Virus record (IMG/VR): IMGVR_UViG_3300035698_035310
Location: 186,001 to 250,000 of that record
Length of the DNA stretch: 64,000 nucleotides
Direction: 5' to 3' (one strand)
Origin: a virus
A program made the translations under genes and the position numbers. The notes under the pieces were generated by a model. That model searched no databases. It had not been told where the DNA came from and saw only the letters and a list, made by a program, of their open reading frames with translations. This document shows positions 24,387 through 31,904 of this stretch, piece by piece; the stretch's first letter is position 1; each line of letters starts with the position of its first letter.

Positions 24387-24695
24387 ATGGCAATAAATGA
24401 TAGCAAATTACGCGGGGTGATTAAGTATACTATAGTTACGGATGATGGAGGGAAACCGATGACAAAGTTATTAGAAACTACTTGGGGAGAAGCCAAACGT
24501 GCATTAATGGAGGATCGTCGTTACACTGTCACTTATAAAGGATTTTCACATGTTGGTGACACTTATATAGATGCAATGTTACAATTAGTTCGATGGCGCA
24601 GTTTGGCGCGTGATGCTACTAATATGCATGAAGAACTGTTTGATATATTGAGTTCATATATAATTGAACGGGATGTATCGATAAGTGTCTTATAG
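24387..24695 (+). CDS. Hypothetical protein
   Basis: 102 aa, SD TAGGAG before ATG 24387. Ends ERDVSISVL, again the VSIS-type end. Contains TYKGFSHVGDTYIDAMLQLVRWRSLAR. Confidence 0.65.
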   Translation: MAINDSKLRGVIKYTIVTDDGGKPMTKLLETTWGEAKRALMEDRRYTVTYKGFSHVGDTYIDAMLQLVRWRSLARDATNMHEELFDILSSYIIERDVSISVL

Positions 24696-24891
24696 ATTAT
24701 TGATGATATTATTAGAATATCGTGCAGAGTTAGTATATCCATATACATATGAAGTATTAACACAAAGTAATACATCATATGTCCGTGTGACTAAAAAGCA
24801 GGAAGTTTTATGTGATATAATTGCGTCGCAGGAAAATTTATCGAAAATTATTTTTATAAATTGCGGAGAAATTTTAATTTCGGAGATTTGA
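24685..24891 (+). CDS. Hypothetical protein
   Basis: 68 aa from GTG overlapping the previous stop; an ATG at 24703 is the alternative. Contains VRVTKKQEVLCDIIASQENLSKIIF. Unknown. Confidence 0.5.
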   Translation: MSYRLLMILLEYRAELVYPYTYEVLTQSNTSYVRVTKKQEVLCDIIASQENLSKIIFINCGEILISEI

Positions 24892-24898
24892 AAATCCG

Positions 24899-24981
24899 TT
24901 CTTGTTTTGTTCTGAATTTTTATTTGTTCTTGTTTTGTTCACGATCTGTTCTATGTTCTACTTTTGTTCTTGTTTTGTTCT
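24899..24981. repeat. TTGTTCTTGTTTTGTTC tandem repeats
   Basis: Three long copies of TTCTTGTTTTGTTC and two short TGTTCT/GTTCTA pieces within 85 bases. Lies just downstream of the leftward cassette promoter at 25225-25253. No gene. Confidence 0.7.
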
Positions 24982-25134
24982 AATTTCCTATTTTTCCTTT
25001 TTTCAAATATGACTGTTTCCTCCTTGACCCCAAGATACCAGATTTTGACCGTCCTGTCAAGTCTTTTCTTTAGTCCAGTTAGTTGATAGTTGGCACACTT
25101 ATTGCTGTCGCATGAATCGCGCCAAAATAAGTGC
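24982..25134. other. Gene-free spacer
   Basis: No supported gene. Contains TTGACC/TTGACA-like strings in both directions and leads into the paired cassettes. Confidence 0.4.
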
Positions 25135-25182
25135 TTGACAAATTTTTTACTTGGGGGTATAGTTAAGATAGGGAGGGATGAG
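25135..25182 (+). promoter_or_regulatory. GGGAGGGATGAG promoter cassette, copy 1
   Basis: TTGACA, 17 bases, TATAGT, five bases, then TAGGGAGGGATGAG (25169-25182) at the predicted start. Faces copy 2 only 23 bases away. Confidence 0.8.
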
Positions 25183-25205
25183 TGAAATTTAAAATCCAAA
25201 AAAAA

Positions 25206-25253
25206 CTCATCCCTCCCTACGGTCAGTTTAGCACGTATTGAAAAGATGGTCAA
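25206..25253 (-). promoter_or_regulatory. GGGAGGGATGAG promoter cassette, copy 2
   Basis: TTGACC, 17 bases, TAAACT, five bases, TAGGGAGGGATGAG then a T8 run and GG, read leftward. Convergent with copy 1; the two leaders form a perfect inverted repeat. Confidence 0.8.
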
Positions 25254-25319
25254 GTGTTTATTTCATTTTTTTGTATAATTGTGATATAGTGGGGCACTTA
25301 TATAAGGAGTGAATAGAAA

Positions 25320-25475
25320 TTGAAAACGTGTGAATATTGTGAAAGGGAAGTGGTTAGTGAAATTCCCAAGGAGTCTGGCAAGGGTCGATGTTGTGGTATA
25401 GAATGTGGGCACCGTATAATATATGGTATATGGGATGAAGATTGCAGGCAGGTTATTGTTGAAGAAACTGATTGA
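25320..25475 (+). CDS. Small zinc-finger-like protein (TTG start)
   Basis: 51 aa. CEYCE at the N-terminus and RCCGIECGH in the middle provide five or six potential zinc ligands. TTG start follows AAGGAG by ten bases; no ATG is available. Stop overlaps the -35 of the next promoter. Confidence 0.65.
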   Translation: MKTCEYCEREVVSEIPKESGKGRCCGIECGHRIIYGIWDEDCRQVIVEETD

Positions 25476-25499
25476 CATATAGAATGGGTGTGGTATGTA
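25472..25499 (+). promoter_or_regulatory. Promoter
   Basis: TTGACA, 16 bases, TATGTA. Confidence 0.55.
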
Positions 25500-25528
25500 T
25501 AGATCATCATTAACCAAAGGAGATTATT

Positions 25529-25768
25529 ATGTCTAAAGCTATTATATCGCATCGCGCCATTTCTGATATGTGTATTGGCATATTGAAGAATCAATCCAAG
25601 ACGGCATTTACATTGGGCGAGTTCCAACAAGTGGCGGTTCCTATTATACAGACGGTGTTCCCTAACAACAACACTGTAAAGGATACGACACGTTATTCTT
25701 TACAGCAGTTACGCGACGCTGGTGTTGTTCGGTTTGTTGACGACGCTGGTATCTACAAAATTCTTTAA
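25529..25768 (+). CDS. Winged-helix domain protein
   Basis: 79 aa. The layout HRAISDMCIGILKNQSKTAFTLGEFQQ, then DTTRYSLQQLRDAGVVRFVDDAGIYKIL, is a winged helix of the type found at the C-terminus of DpnI-like enzymes: recognition helix RYSLQQLRDAG, wing ending GIYKIL. Standing alone it is probably a DNA-binding regulator. SD AAAGGAG. Confidence 0.75.
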   Translation: MSKAIISHRAISDMCIGILKNQSKTAFTLGEFQQVAVPIIQTVFPNNNTVKDTTRYSLQQLRDAGVVRFVDDAGIYKIL

Positions 25769-25771
25769 TCC

Positions 25772-25800
25772 TTGACGTCATAAGTTAAGTGTGATATGGT
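25772..25800 (+). promoter_or_regulatory. Promoter, AAGTGTGATATGGT class
   Basis: TTGACG, 17 bases ending AAGTGTGA, TATGGT. Same class at 26210 and 26764. Confidence 0.75.
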
Positions 25801-25832
25801 GCAATTAGATTGTTTGAACGGAAGGAACTATT

Positions 25833-25988
25833 ATGGATCGTGAAGCACTTATAGAATTTCTCAAAGAAGAGATGGAACTTGAACTTAGCATTAGTGGTCA
25901 ATACCGCAATGCATTATGTGTTGAGATTAAAATCGGTGGCGAGTCGATAAGCTCGGATATCATTTCTGTTTCTGAATTCACGGATTGA
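25833..25988 (+). CDS. Small acidic protein
   Basis: 51 aa (MDREALIEFLKEEMELELSI...). SD GAAGGA. One helix and a short beta segment. Unknown. Confidence 0.65.
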   Translation: MDREALIEFLKEEMELELSISGQYRNALCVEIKIGGESISSDIISVSEFTD

Positions 25989-25998
25989 AAGAAAACTC

Positions 25999-26205
25999 AT
26001 GGCTGATATGTATAACTATCATTTTGTGATGTCTAGTTACTCGCATACTGATAGGCGGCAATTGTGGCAAGTATGTTCTAAGCCATTTATACGGCAAGCA
26101 GACGCAGATACATGGATGGAATATATGCAAAGCGAAGAACCAAAAAAAGAGTTCTTTGTAATTGATCGCGAAATGCCACGTCACCATGATGAAAAATTTG
26201 ATTAG
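25999..26205 (+). CDS. Hypothetical protein
   Basis: 68 aa. YNYHFVMSSYSHTDRRQLWQVCSKPFIRQADADTWMEYM, a possible small alpha/beta fold. Ends in TAG. Confidence 0.65.
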   Translation: MADMYNYHFVMSSYSHTDRRQLWQVCSKPFIRQADADTWMEYMQSEEPKKEFFVIDREMPRHHDEKFD

Positions 26206-26209
26206 GTGG

Positions 26210-26238
26210 TTGACGTCATACATTAAGTGTGATATGGT
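26210..26238 (+). promoter_or_regulatory. Promoter, AAGTGTGATATGGT class
   Basis: TTGACG, 17 bases ending AAGTGTGA, TATGGT, followed at once by the structured leader at 26247. Confidence 0.75.
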
Positions 26239-26246
26239 GCAGTTAT

Positions 26247-26337
26247 AATCTGATAGTTTCTGTTATGCCTTTCTTCAAAACATGAGGCACGTGATACAAT
26301 TCATCCTGCAAATGGTAATGTTGGGAACTATCAGATT
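26247..26337 (+). ncRNA. Structured 5' leader closed by a perfect 12-bp stem
   Basis: AATCTGATAGTT (26247-26258) pairs exactly with AACTATCAGATT (26326-26337). Inside is TGCCT/AGGCA. The stem begins about nine bases after the promoter -10, i.e. at the start of the transcript, and ends 25 bases before the zinc-ribbon ATG. Candidate riboregulator or stable small RNA. Confidence 0.7.
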
Positions 26338-26362
26338 AGTAAATTTTTGAAAGGAATTTATT

Positions 26363-26521
26363 ATGTCACGATCACGGCGGAAAGTTAAAGATATCAAATG
26401 GCAGAAAGGGAAAGTGTGTCCTAAGTGTCGAAAGGGTAATTTGGTTGGTTGTGGTCAATCCAAGAAGAAAGGACACGAGAAGTGTGTTTTTTGTAGTGTT
26501 TGCAAGGTGGCTAATTTTTAA
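26363..26521 (+). CDS. Small zinc-ribbon protein
   Basis: 52 aa. Highly basic start (MSRSRRKVKDIKWQKGK) then CPKC-(x16+)-CVFCSVC: a four-cysteine ribbon. Likely nucleic-acid binding. SD AAAGGAA. Confidence 0.75.
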   Translation: MSRSRRKVKDIKWQKGKVCPKCRKGNLVGCGQSKKKGHEKCVFCSVCKVANF

Positions 26522-26536
26522 TGGAAAGGAACCAAC

Positions 26537-26767
26537 ATGCCTAATGTATTGACGGTATTGAATATCAACAGTCCTTATGATGACACGGTGTCATTGCATA
26601 CTGATTGGCAGGGTGCTTATGAATCAATGGTTGACATGTTGCAATTATGTCATGTTGATTGTTCAAACATCAATCTTGAAGAGTCTGAGATCGATTTTGA
26701 ACTTGAAGACAACAAGGGCGAGTTATGGAAATGCACTATTCATTGTGATGTTGCAGTTCCCACTTGA
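26537..26767 (+). CDS. Hypothetical acidic protein
   Basis: 76 aa, acidic, three cysteines/histidines in CHVDCSN. SD AAAGGAA. Unknown. Confidence 0.7.
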   Translation: MPNVLTVLNINSPYDDTVSLHTDWQGAYESMVDMLQLCHVDCSNINLEESEIDFELEDNKGELWKCTIHCDVAVPT

Positions 26768-26791
26768 CACTTATTATAAGTGTGATATGGT
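26764..26791 (+). promoter_or_regulatory. Promoter, AAGTGTGATATGGT class
   Basis: TTGACA, 16 bases ending AAGTGTGA, TATGGT. Confidence 0.75.
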
Positions 26792-26821
26792 GCAGTTAAA
26801 TTGAATGGAAAGGAATATACA

Positions 26822-27019
26822 ATGATGCTCACAAAAACGAAAACGGTTGATACACTTATTGATGCGTTTAATGCGTCGGATTCACCCTCGGATCGATATG
26901 CAATTGGTAGTGCATTACGTAGCGAACTGGCGAATTTTGTTAAAAACCTTGATGAAACGATTTTGCCGATTTATCATAAGTGCGTTGTTGCCGATGTTCT
27001 TAAACCGATTAAGGGATAA
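26822..27019 (+). CDS. Small helical protein
   Basis: 65 aa from ATG 26822, just after AAAGGAA. TKTVDTLIDAFNASDSPSDRYAIGSALRSELANFVKNL looks like a helical bundle. Unknown. Confidence 0.7.
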   Translation: MMLTKTKTVDTLIDAFNASDSPSDRYAIGSALRSELANFVKNLDETILPIYHKCVVADVLKPIKG

Positions 27020-27024
27020 GGGCA

Positions 27025-27306
27025 ATGGTAAGCGTTGTTGAAAAAAGTGGCATCCGGTTTGTATGTCGTAAGCCAGCAAAGCAAGGCACGTATCTTTGTG
27101 TTGACACGGTTGATTTATATGCCAAGGGGTTAACGATTGGTCCTATACAAACGGCATTTATCAGTGAGAATTGGACATTGCGTTCGGTTAATTTAACTGT
27201 GAATGTGGAGAGGTGGTTGACGCGTAGTGGGCATATTCGCAAAGATTATAAGCGGCTGCATTTTTCTGAAAAAACGATTGAAGAATTGTTAGGAGATAAA
27301 AAATGA
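27025..27306 (+). CDS. Hypothetical basic protein
   Basis: 93 aa; beta-rich N-terminal half, basic C-terminus (RSGHIRKDYKRLHFSEKTIEELLGDKK). ATGA overlap with the next gene. Confidence 0.7.
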   Translation: MVSVVEKSGIRFVCRKPAKQGTYLCVDTVDLYAKGLTIGPIQTAFISENWTLRSVNLTVNVERWLTRSGHIRKDYKRLHFSEKTIEELLGDKK

Positions 27307-27782
27307 GAGTTAATTCGTTTGATTATTTAACAAGTCGTTTGGATCAGTTATCGAAAGATCGCGGCTCTCAGTCAAGCAATACTACGAGCGCATTGTGTAA
27401 CGTGTTCAATATTATGGGATCAATCACCTTTAATGAAATATATGAAGGGTTGGTTGATTATACGAACACAAATCACATGAAATCGGACGACGGATTTGAT
27501 CGTTTTCATGGTTGTGTTGGTGAAGGGTTTCATAAGTATTTCAGGCAAATTGATATGTTTGAAGATTATCAACGACCCGACGGCGAAGAAATTGGTGGTT
27601 ATTTGGATATGATTGCGTGGCATCTTATTGCTGGTAATAAAGCATTTTGGACTGTGTTTGCGGAACTTAGTTGGATTCATCATGAACTCACTAAGAATCC
27701 AGACCTTAATGTTGTTCGGTTGATTCGTGATGTTCGTAATGACGTTGAAGATTATTATGAAGATCAAAAGAAAAAAGATTGA
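27303..27782 (+). CDS. Hypothetical protein
   Basis: 159 aa, mostly helical, coupled to the previous gene. Contains DYLTSRLDQLSKDRGSQSSNTTSALCNV and an acidic C-terminus. Unknown. Confidence 0.75.
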   Translation: MRVNSFDYLTSRLDQLSKDRGSQSSNTTSALCNVFNIMGSITFNEIYEGLVDYTNTNHMKSDDGFDRFHGCVGEGFHKYFRQIDMFEDYQRPDGEEIGGYLDMIAWHLIAGNKAFWTVFAELSWIHHELTKNPDLNVVRLIRDVRNDVEDYYEDQKKKD

Positions 27783-27807
27783 CATAATTGTCACACTGTT
27801 GTATAGT
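27779..27807 (+). promoter_or_regulatory. Promoter of small RNA candidate A
   Basis: TTGACA, 17 bases, TATAGT. Confidence 0.7.
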
Positions 27808-27813
27808 TAGATT

Positions 27814-27908
27814 ATAGAAATTCACGCGTATATGTTCGGTGAGTTTTTCCAGCGAAACCTTTCTAAAAAATGCCTCACTGATCCTTTCACAGTGGGGCAT
27901 TTTTTTGT
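27814..27908 (+). ncRNA. Small RNA candidate A
   Basis: About 95 bases between a dedicated promoter and a strong terminator, with no open frame or SD. Opens with ATTCACG as candidate B does (GATTCACG). Ends in AATGCCTCACTG-(9)-CAGTGGGGCATT followed by T7. Confidence 0.65.
27867..27907 (+). terminator. Intrinsic terminator
   Basis: AAAATGCCTCACTG/CAGTGGGGCATTTT stem and T-run. Confidence 0.85.
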
Positions 27909-27909
27909 C

Positions 27910-27938
27910 TTGACATATATGAATGATTGGGTTATCAT
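27910..27938 (+). promoter_or_regulatory. Promoter upstream of sspB-like gene
   Basis: TTGACA, 17 bases, TATCAT. Confidence 0.55.
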
Positions 27939-27967
27939 GGTATACTTAACAATAAAGGGAATATTAC

Positions 27968-28501
27968 ATGAGTGATGATACGATAGACTTTCCGGGAACT
28001 ACGTCTAAAGCTCCGTCGAATGATCATGGTCCAATTATTGATTATAATACATTGATTCGTGCTGCTCATTTGAATGTTGTTAAAGACGCGATTCAAATCG
28101 TTTCGGATACTGGTCCTGCTGAATTCTTTAATATCAATATTACTTATGATTTGATGCACCCTGATTCGGTATCTGAAGAATGGTTGTGGAAGAAATATCC
28201 TGAGAAGATTACCATTATACTTAACAACCAATATGAAAACTTACACGTTGAGGACACTGGCTTTCGTGTCACCTTACATTTCGGTGGTTCTCCGGTTGCG
28301 TTGTTTGTTCCGTTTGATTCTATACTCAGTTATGTTGATATGGTTACGCGGGTTATGTTTTCGTTTGAAGACCCACATGCTAATGAACCAGTTGACAATC
28401 CATTTGAATCGGTTGATACGCCAGATATTAAATTGGTTCCTGATGCTGGCGCGGAAGTTATATCGTTGGACGCATTTAGGGATAAGAATAAAAAGGATTG
28501 A
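27968..28501 (+). CDS. sspB: SspB-like ClpXP adaptor (alphaproteobacterial type)
   Basis: 177 aa. Residues 25-125 follow the alphaproteobacterial SspB (DUF1321) pattern: IDYNTLIRAAHLNVVKDAI, FFNINITYDLMHPD, YPEKITIILNNQYENLHVED, FRVTLHFGGSPVALFVPFDSIL. After an acidic linker, residues 163-171 (EVISLDAFR) reproduce the ClpX-binding tail that SspB uses to dock on ClpX. SspB delivers ssrA-tagged or other substrates to the ClpXP protease. A phage copy could redirect ClpXP to host proteins or compete with the host adaptor (inference). Its own promoter and SD (AAAGGGA) suggest a single-gene unit. Confidence 0.85.
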   Translation: MSDDTIDFPGTTSKAPSNDHGPIIDYNTLIRAAHLNVVKDAIQIVSDTGPAEFFNINITYDLMHPDSVSEEWLWKKYPEKITIILNNQYENLHVEDTGFRVTLHFGGSPVALFVPFDSILSYVDMVTRVMFSFEDPHANEPVDNPFESVDTPDIKLVPDAGAEVISLDAFRDKNKKD

Positions 28502-28525
28502 CACCTCCTATAACTGTGCTATGTT
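28498..28525 (+). promoter_or_regulatory. Promoter
   Basis: TTGACA, 16 bases, TATGTT; -35 overlaps the sspB-like stop. Confidence 0.65.
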
Positions 28526-28552
28526 AATCATGAATAGTTGAAAGGATTCACA

Positions 28553-29002
28553 ATGGCTGACAATAACAACAAGATTACGTTTGCATTTAATTTGTCCGAT
28601 CTTCCTATGATGGCGGATGCGATGTCGATTGCTGGTTGCACTGCTATGTTATGCGGTCAACCTGCTGCACAGAAACGTTGTGATGAAATCAAAGAAATGA
28701 TTGAAGCCCACATCCCTCCTATACTTAATTTGATTGATGGTGAAGAGTGGATTAATATTGTTTTGCTTTTGGGCAAATCTACCAAATGGAATGTGTATGA
28801 GGGTGGTAGCAGTTGGTCGCGGCATACCCGTTATTACAAAATCATCATTGATGATAAAGTATGGCAATCGAAGGGATGGATTGACGATAAAGTTTCTAAA
28901 ACAGAACGTGCTGCCAATATCGCTGGCTTGGTTGAAGCATTGGACTCTATGGCACCATTGACGACTGAGCGTGATGGCACATTGATTGGTGATGAATTAT
29001 GA
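28553..29002 (+). CDS. Hypothetical protein
   Basis: 149 aa from ATG 28553 after AAAGGA. Three cysteines in the first third; WNVYEGGSSWSRHTRYYKIIIDDKVW in the middle. No family recognised. ATGA coupled to the next gene. Confidence 0.75.
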   Translation: MADNNNKITFAFNLSDLPMMADAMSIAGCTAMLCGQPAAQKRCDEIKEMIEAHIPPILNLIDGEEWINIVLLLGKSTKWNVYEGGSSWSRHTRYYKIIIDDKVWQSKGWIDDKVSKTERAANIAGLVEALDSMAPLTTERDGTLIGDEL

Positions 29003-29262
29003 CTGATAGAATGAAAAAAAAGGGATATCACCTCCATATTGCGATAGCGTCATTAGTTGTTCTAGTGATGATCGTCATCGGTGCCGATGCGTTATATGAA
29101 ACGGGATATAACCACGGCGTCGCGGATACTGATGTCCCTATCATAACGTCTTGCAAGGCTCCGGTCAAGTATAACAAGATCGAACCGGAACGTATGCCAA
29201 AAGTGTTGAATTGTCCATCCACCTTTACGATACTTGCACCGCCTGAAAAAATAAAAGATTGA
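28999..29262 (+). CDS. Small membrane-anchored protein
   Basis: 87 aa. One transmembrane helix (residues 12-29, LHIAIASLVVLVMIVIGA) after a basic N-terminus, so N-in/C-out. The exported part has two cysteines. Unknown. Confidence 0.75.
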   Translation: MTDRMKKKGYHLHIAIASLVVLVMIVIGADALYETGYNHGVADTDVPIITSCKAPVKYNKIEPERMPKVLNCPSTFTILAPPEKIKD

Positions 29263-29286
29263 CATCGTCATAGATTGATGTATGAT
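29259..29286 (+). promoter_or_regulatory. Promoter
   Basis: TTGACA, 16 bases, TATGAT. Confidence 0.7.
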
Positions 29287-29316
29287 TGGTTCAGTTAAAC
29301 ATTGAAAGGAAATGTT

Positions 29317-29583
29317 ATGAGCAAATTAAAAGAATACGTTGACATGAAAGTTAATTTTATGGCTAAGTTCAATGACCAGCGATTGATTGATGTTGACAAT
29401 CTAACTGAGGCAGATGCAAGTCGTATCTATGCTTCATTGGATAATGATTTGTCGCCGGAAAATCTTGAGCGTGATGGAGAAGCAACCCGCGCAGAGATTC
29501 GTGATAAAAAGGCTTTATTCACTGGAGCGATGTATGTACTTAACTCACTAGGGTTCGTGCATCCACAATCACGTTATGGCTGA
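29317..29583 (+). CDS. Hypothetical helical protein
   Basis: 88 aa from ATG 29317 (AAAGGAA upstream). Helical, charged, unknown. Confidence 0.7.
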   Translation: MSKLKEYVDMKVNFMAKFNDQRLIDVDNLTEADASRIYASLDNDLSPENLERDGEATRAEIRDKKALFTGAMYVLNSLGFVHPQSRYG

Positions 29584-29605
29584 AACACTTATACAGGAGA
29601 AACAC

Positions 29606-30199
29606 GTGAACTTTTTTAAACGAGCGATTAAATACATCCGCCTCAAGTGGGCAATCATATCTTTAGATGGCGAGGCGATGGTTTCGTATGATCGTCTAAT
29701 GGGTTTCGCTAGTGGCATGAGTGCCTCGATCAAAGAAGCCCAAGATGCACAAGAAAAAAACGCAATCGTTCGCGAGGAACTTGCCAAAGAAATGGATGAG
29801 GCGAGCGAAAAATTGATACGTGCAATGCGCGTACCCAATATTGTTCCCGATGATAATGTCATTTTTGATGAAAATGGATCACCAATTTATTTAGCGGTTA
29901 AACCACCTCGCCAAGGCGTGCCAGACATTGACACCACTGGTATGACCTTTGAAGAAATTGGTAAGGCGATTGATATTGAACATCATTCAATTGCGGCTCT
30001 TGGAACATACAATGGAAAAATGTATACGCAAAAACAGCGGGTTTTCTTACAGTTGACCAACTTGGGTTATGTCACCACCAACGACGCAAAGGTGATGGGT
30101 ATCAAATGCCTAAGTGCGCGAATATGTGAACTGCGCCAAGATGGTATTGATATCATGACTCAGCCTGAAGACGGATATACTTCTTATCAATTAGTATAA
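29606..30199 (+). CDS. Protein with C-terminal phage helix-turn-helix
   Basis: 197 aa from GTG 29606 (CAGGAGAAACAC upstream; an ATG at 29576 overlaps the previous gene). N-terminal helical region 40-85 looks like a coiled coil. C-terminal QKQRVFLQLTNLGYVTTNDAKVMGIKCLSARICELRQDG is the helix-turn-helix seen in many phage proteins that sort genes by GIxxLxARIxxLR. Likely DNA binding. Confidence 0.75.
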   Translation: MNFFKRAIKYIRLKWAIISLDGEAMVSYDRLMGFASGMSASIKEAQDAQEKNAIVREELAKEMDEASEKLIRAMRVPNIVPDDNVIFDENGSPIYLAVKPPRQGVPDIDTTGMTFEEIGKAIDIEHHSIAALGTYNGKMYTQKQRVFLQLTNLGYVTTNDAKVMGIKCLSARICELRQDGIDIMTQPEDGYTSYQLV

Positions 30200-30210
30200 A
30201 GGATAATATC

Positions 30211-30669
30211 ATGCCGAATTATTGCGAGAATGTTGTAACGATTAAACATCCAGACCCTTTGGTTATCGCTGGATTGGTTGAGGCATTTAATAACGGAAAA
30301 TTCTTTCAATTCGTTGTGCCTATGGATAGTGATATTGACATGGATGCAAACTCCGAGAATGATTCTTTGCCAAATTGGTATAATTGGCGGGTTGATAATT
30401 GGGGAACTAAGTGGGACATTGATCCCACCGATGGGAATGTTATGATTGAATCACCCATTGAAATAAACCTTAGTTTTAATACCGCGTGGTCGCCACCCCT
30501 TGGTGTATATGCCAAATTGTCCGAGCAAGGGTTCACCGTTGATGCAAAGTATCATGAATATGGAATGATGTTCTATGGTACGTTTACCAACGACGAAGAA
30601 ACATGCTCCAATTATGAATCGTTTGAAGAAATTCCTGCTGATATAATGGAAGATTTAGGGATTGCATAA
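30211..30669 (+). CDS. DUF1281-like protein
   Basis: 152 aa. MPNYCENVVTI, WYNWRVDNWGTKWDID and FNTAWSPPLGVYAKLSEQG match the DUF1281/Api-like ferredoxin-like family carried by plasmids and phages. Function of the family is not established. SD AAAGGAT. Confidence 0.8.
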   Translation: MPNYCENVVTIKHPDPLVIAGLVEAFNNGKFFQFVVPMDSDIDMDANSENDSLPNWYNWRVDNWGTKWDIDPTDGNVMIESPIEINLSFNTAWSPPLGVYAKLSEQGFTVDAKYHEYGMMFYGTFTNDEETCSNYESFEEIPADIMEDLGIA

Positions 30670-30675
30670 TAACAC

Positions 30676-30703
30676 TTGACACTGACATCAATTGTGCTAA
30701 TAT
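30676..30703 (+). promoter_or_regulatory. Promoter
   Basis: TTGACA, 16 bases, TAATAT. Confidence 0.65.
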
Positions 30704-30738
30704 CTTGGTATAGTTAATCAATAGAAAGGAAATTCCAC

Positions 30739-31434
30739 ATGGGTTACACTCATTATTTCACACAGAACCGCTCTATCACTGATTCAGAATGGGCGTTGTT
30801 ATGTACAAACATTCGTGAAGTCATCAACGCGGTAAGTGATTCCATTCCGGTGCAATTCGAGTATGATACCAATGAACCTGCGATGCTCGACGATCACATG
30901 ATCCGGTTCAATGGCGTTGAAGATGACGGTCATGAAACATTTATTCTTGAGCGTGAAGGCGCTGGTTTTAGTTTTTGCAAAACCGCACGAAAACCATATG
31001 ACACCGTTGTGACTGCATCATTGTTGATTGCACAAAAGGTTGCGCCGGGTGCATGGGATGTTAGTTCAGATGGCGACTCCGATGATTGGCATGGATTAGA
31101 ATTGGCGACGCAAGTTATTGGTTTGAATTTTGCGGCGGAGTTTAAATCTGCACATCCGGGTGAAAATATTGATGACGATATTCCGTTACTTGGTGAAGCG
31201 CCATTCGTTGGTGGTAAAGTCATTTTCACATCAACGAGTGTATTTAATGATGCCAGCATTAAAACCGAAGACGGTGGGATGGCTGTAATTCATGAAAGCA
31301 ATGATGCATCCGTAACGGCTGAAGATGATTGTGTATTCGTTCGCCTACAGAGTTGGGATGACACACGAGCACATCCAATGTTTAATTCTTTGTTTGGCAA
31401 GCGTATACGCATTACCGTAGAAGTGGAGGACTGA
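30739..31434 (+). CDS. Conserved phage hypothetical protein (GYTHYF family)
   Basis: 231 aa. MGYTHYFTQNRSITDSEWALL, IRFNGVEDDGHETFIL, FCKTARKPYDTVVTASLLIAQ and SSDGDSDDW are the blocks of a widespread phage hypothetical family. The last 90 residues are a separate beta-rich region. SD AAAGGAA. Confidence 0.8.
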   Translation: MGYTHYFTQNRSITDSEWALLCTNIREVINAVSDSIPVQFEYDTNEPAMLDDHMIRFNGVEDDGHETFILEREGAGFSFCKTARKPYDTVVTASLLIAQKVAPGAWDVSSDGDSDDWHGLELATQVIGLNFAAEFKSAHPGENIDDDIPLLGEAPFVGGKVIFTSTSVFNDASIKTEDGGMAVIHESNDASVTAEDDCVFVRLQSWDDTRAHPMFNSLFGKRIRITVEVED

Positions 31435-31435
31435 T

Positions 31436-31849
31436 ATGGAACGCGTTAAAGTTGGTCAAGTGTACATGGACAACGATAAACGTCTCCATGGTGCCAGAAC
31501 GTTACAAGTAACACTGGTTTATTTGGTTGCGATGCCTGATTCCAAGAAAGGTAATTATGGTTGTGCGGCGGAATTCGCCGAGTGTGATGTGTATCTAAAC
31601 GGCGAAGCAACCGGTAAGACTACAACAATTCACACAGCGCGGATGATGAAACCAACAAGCAACGGTTATAAACTGTTGAACGTTCATGTATTGCCTAGAC
31701 TTCAGCACGAACTTAAAGTTGCTGATCGATTGGCAAACACGGTATCGACGATGCTTGAACAACCGACGGCGCAAATACAATACAGCATTCAGGATGTTAA
31801 CAGAACACTGATTGAATATGGCAAAACCCGCGAATCAGTTTTTGCTTGA
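31436..31849 (+). CDS. Hypothetical protein
   Basis: 137 aa. N-terminal VKVGQVYMDNDKRLHGARTLQV and beta-rich centre suggest an SH3-like barrel, as in several short phage proteins; C-terminal helix. Starts one base after the previous stop. Confidence 0.7.
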   Translation: MERVKVGQVYMDNDKRLHGARTLQVTLVYLVAMPDSKKGNYGCAAEFAECDVYLNGEATGKTTTIHTARMMKPTSNGYKLLNVHVLPRLQHELKVADRLANTVSTMLEQPTAQIQYSIQDVNRTLIEYGKTRESVFA

Positions 31850-31873
31850 CAGATGCTGAAACTGTGTTATACT
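31846..31873 (+). promoter_or_regulatory. Promoter
   Basis: TTGACA, 16 bases, TATACT. Confidence 0.75.
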
Positions 31874-31904
31874 TATAACATACAATAATGAAAGGTTTTT
31901 GACG

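Noticed and set aside
24951-25253. Minus-strand open frame of 100 codons
   Set aside because: Covers the TTGTTC repeats and both cassettes; lysine/asparagine tail comes from the repeats and there is no SD.
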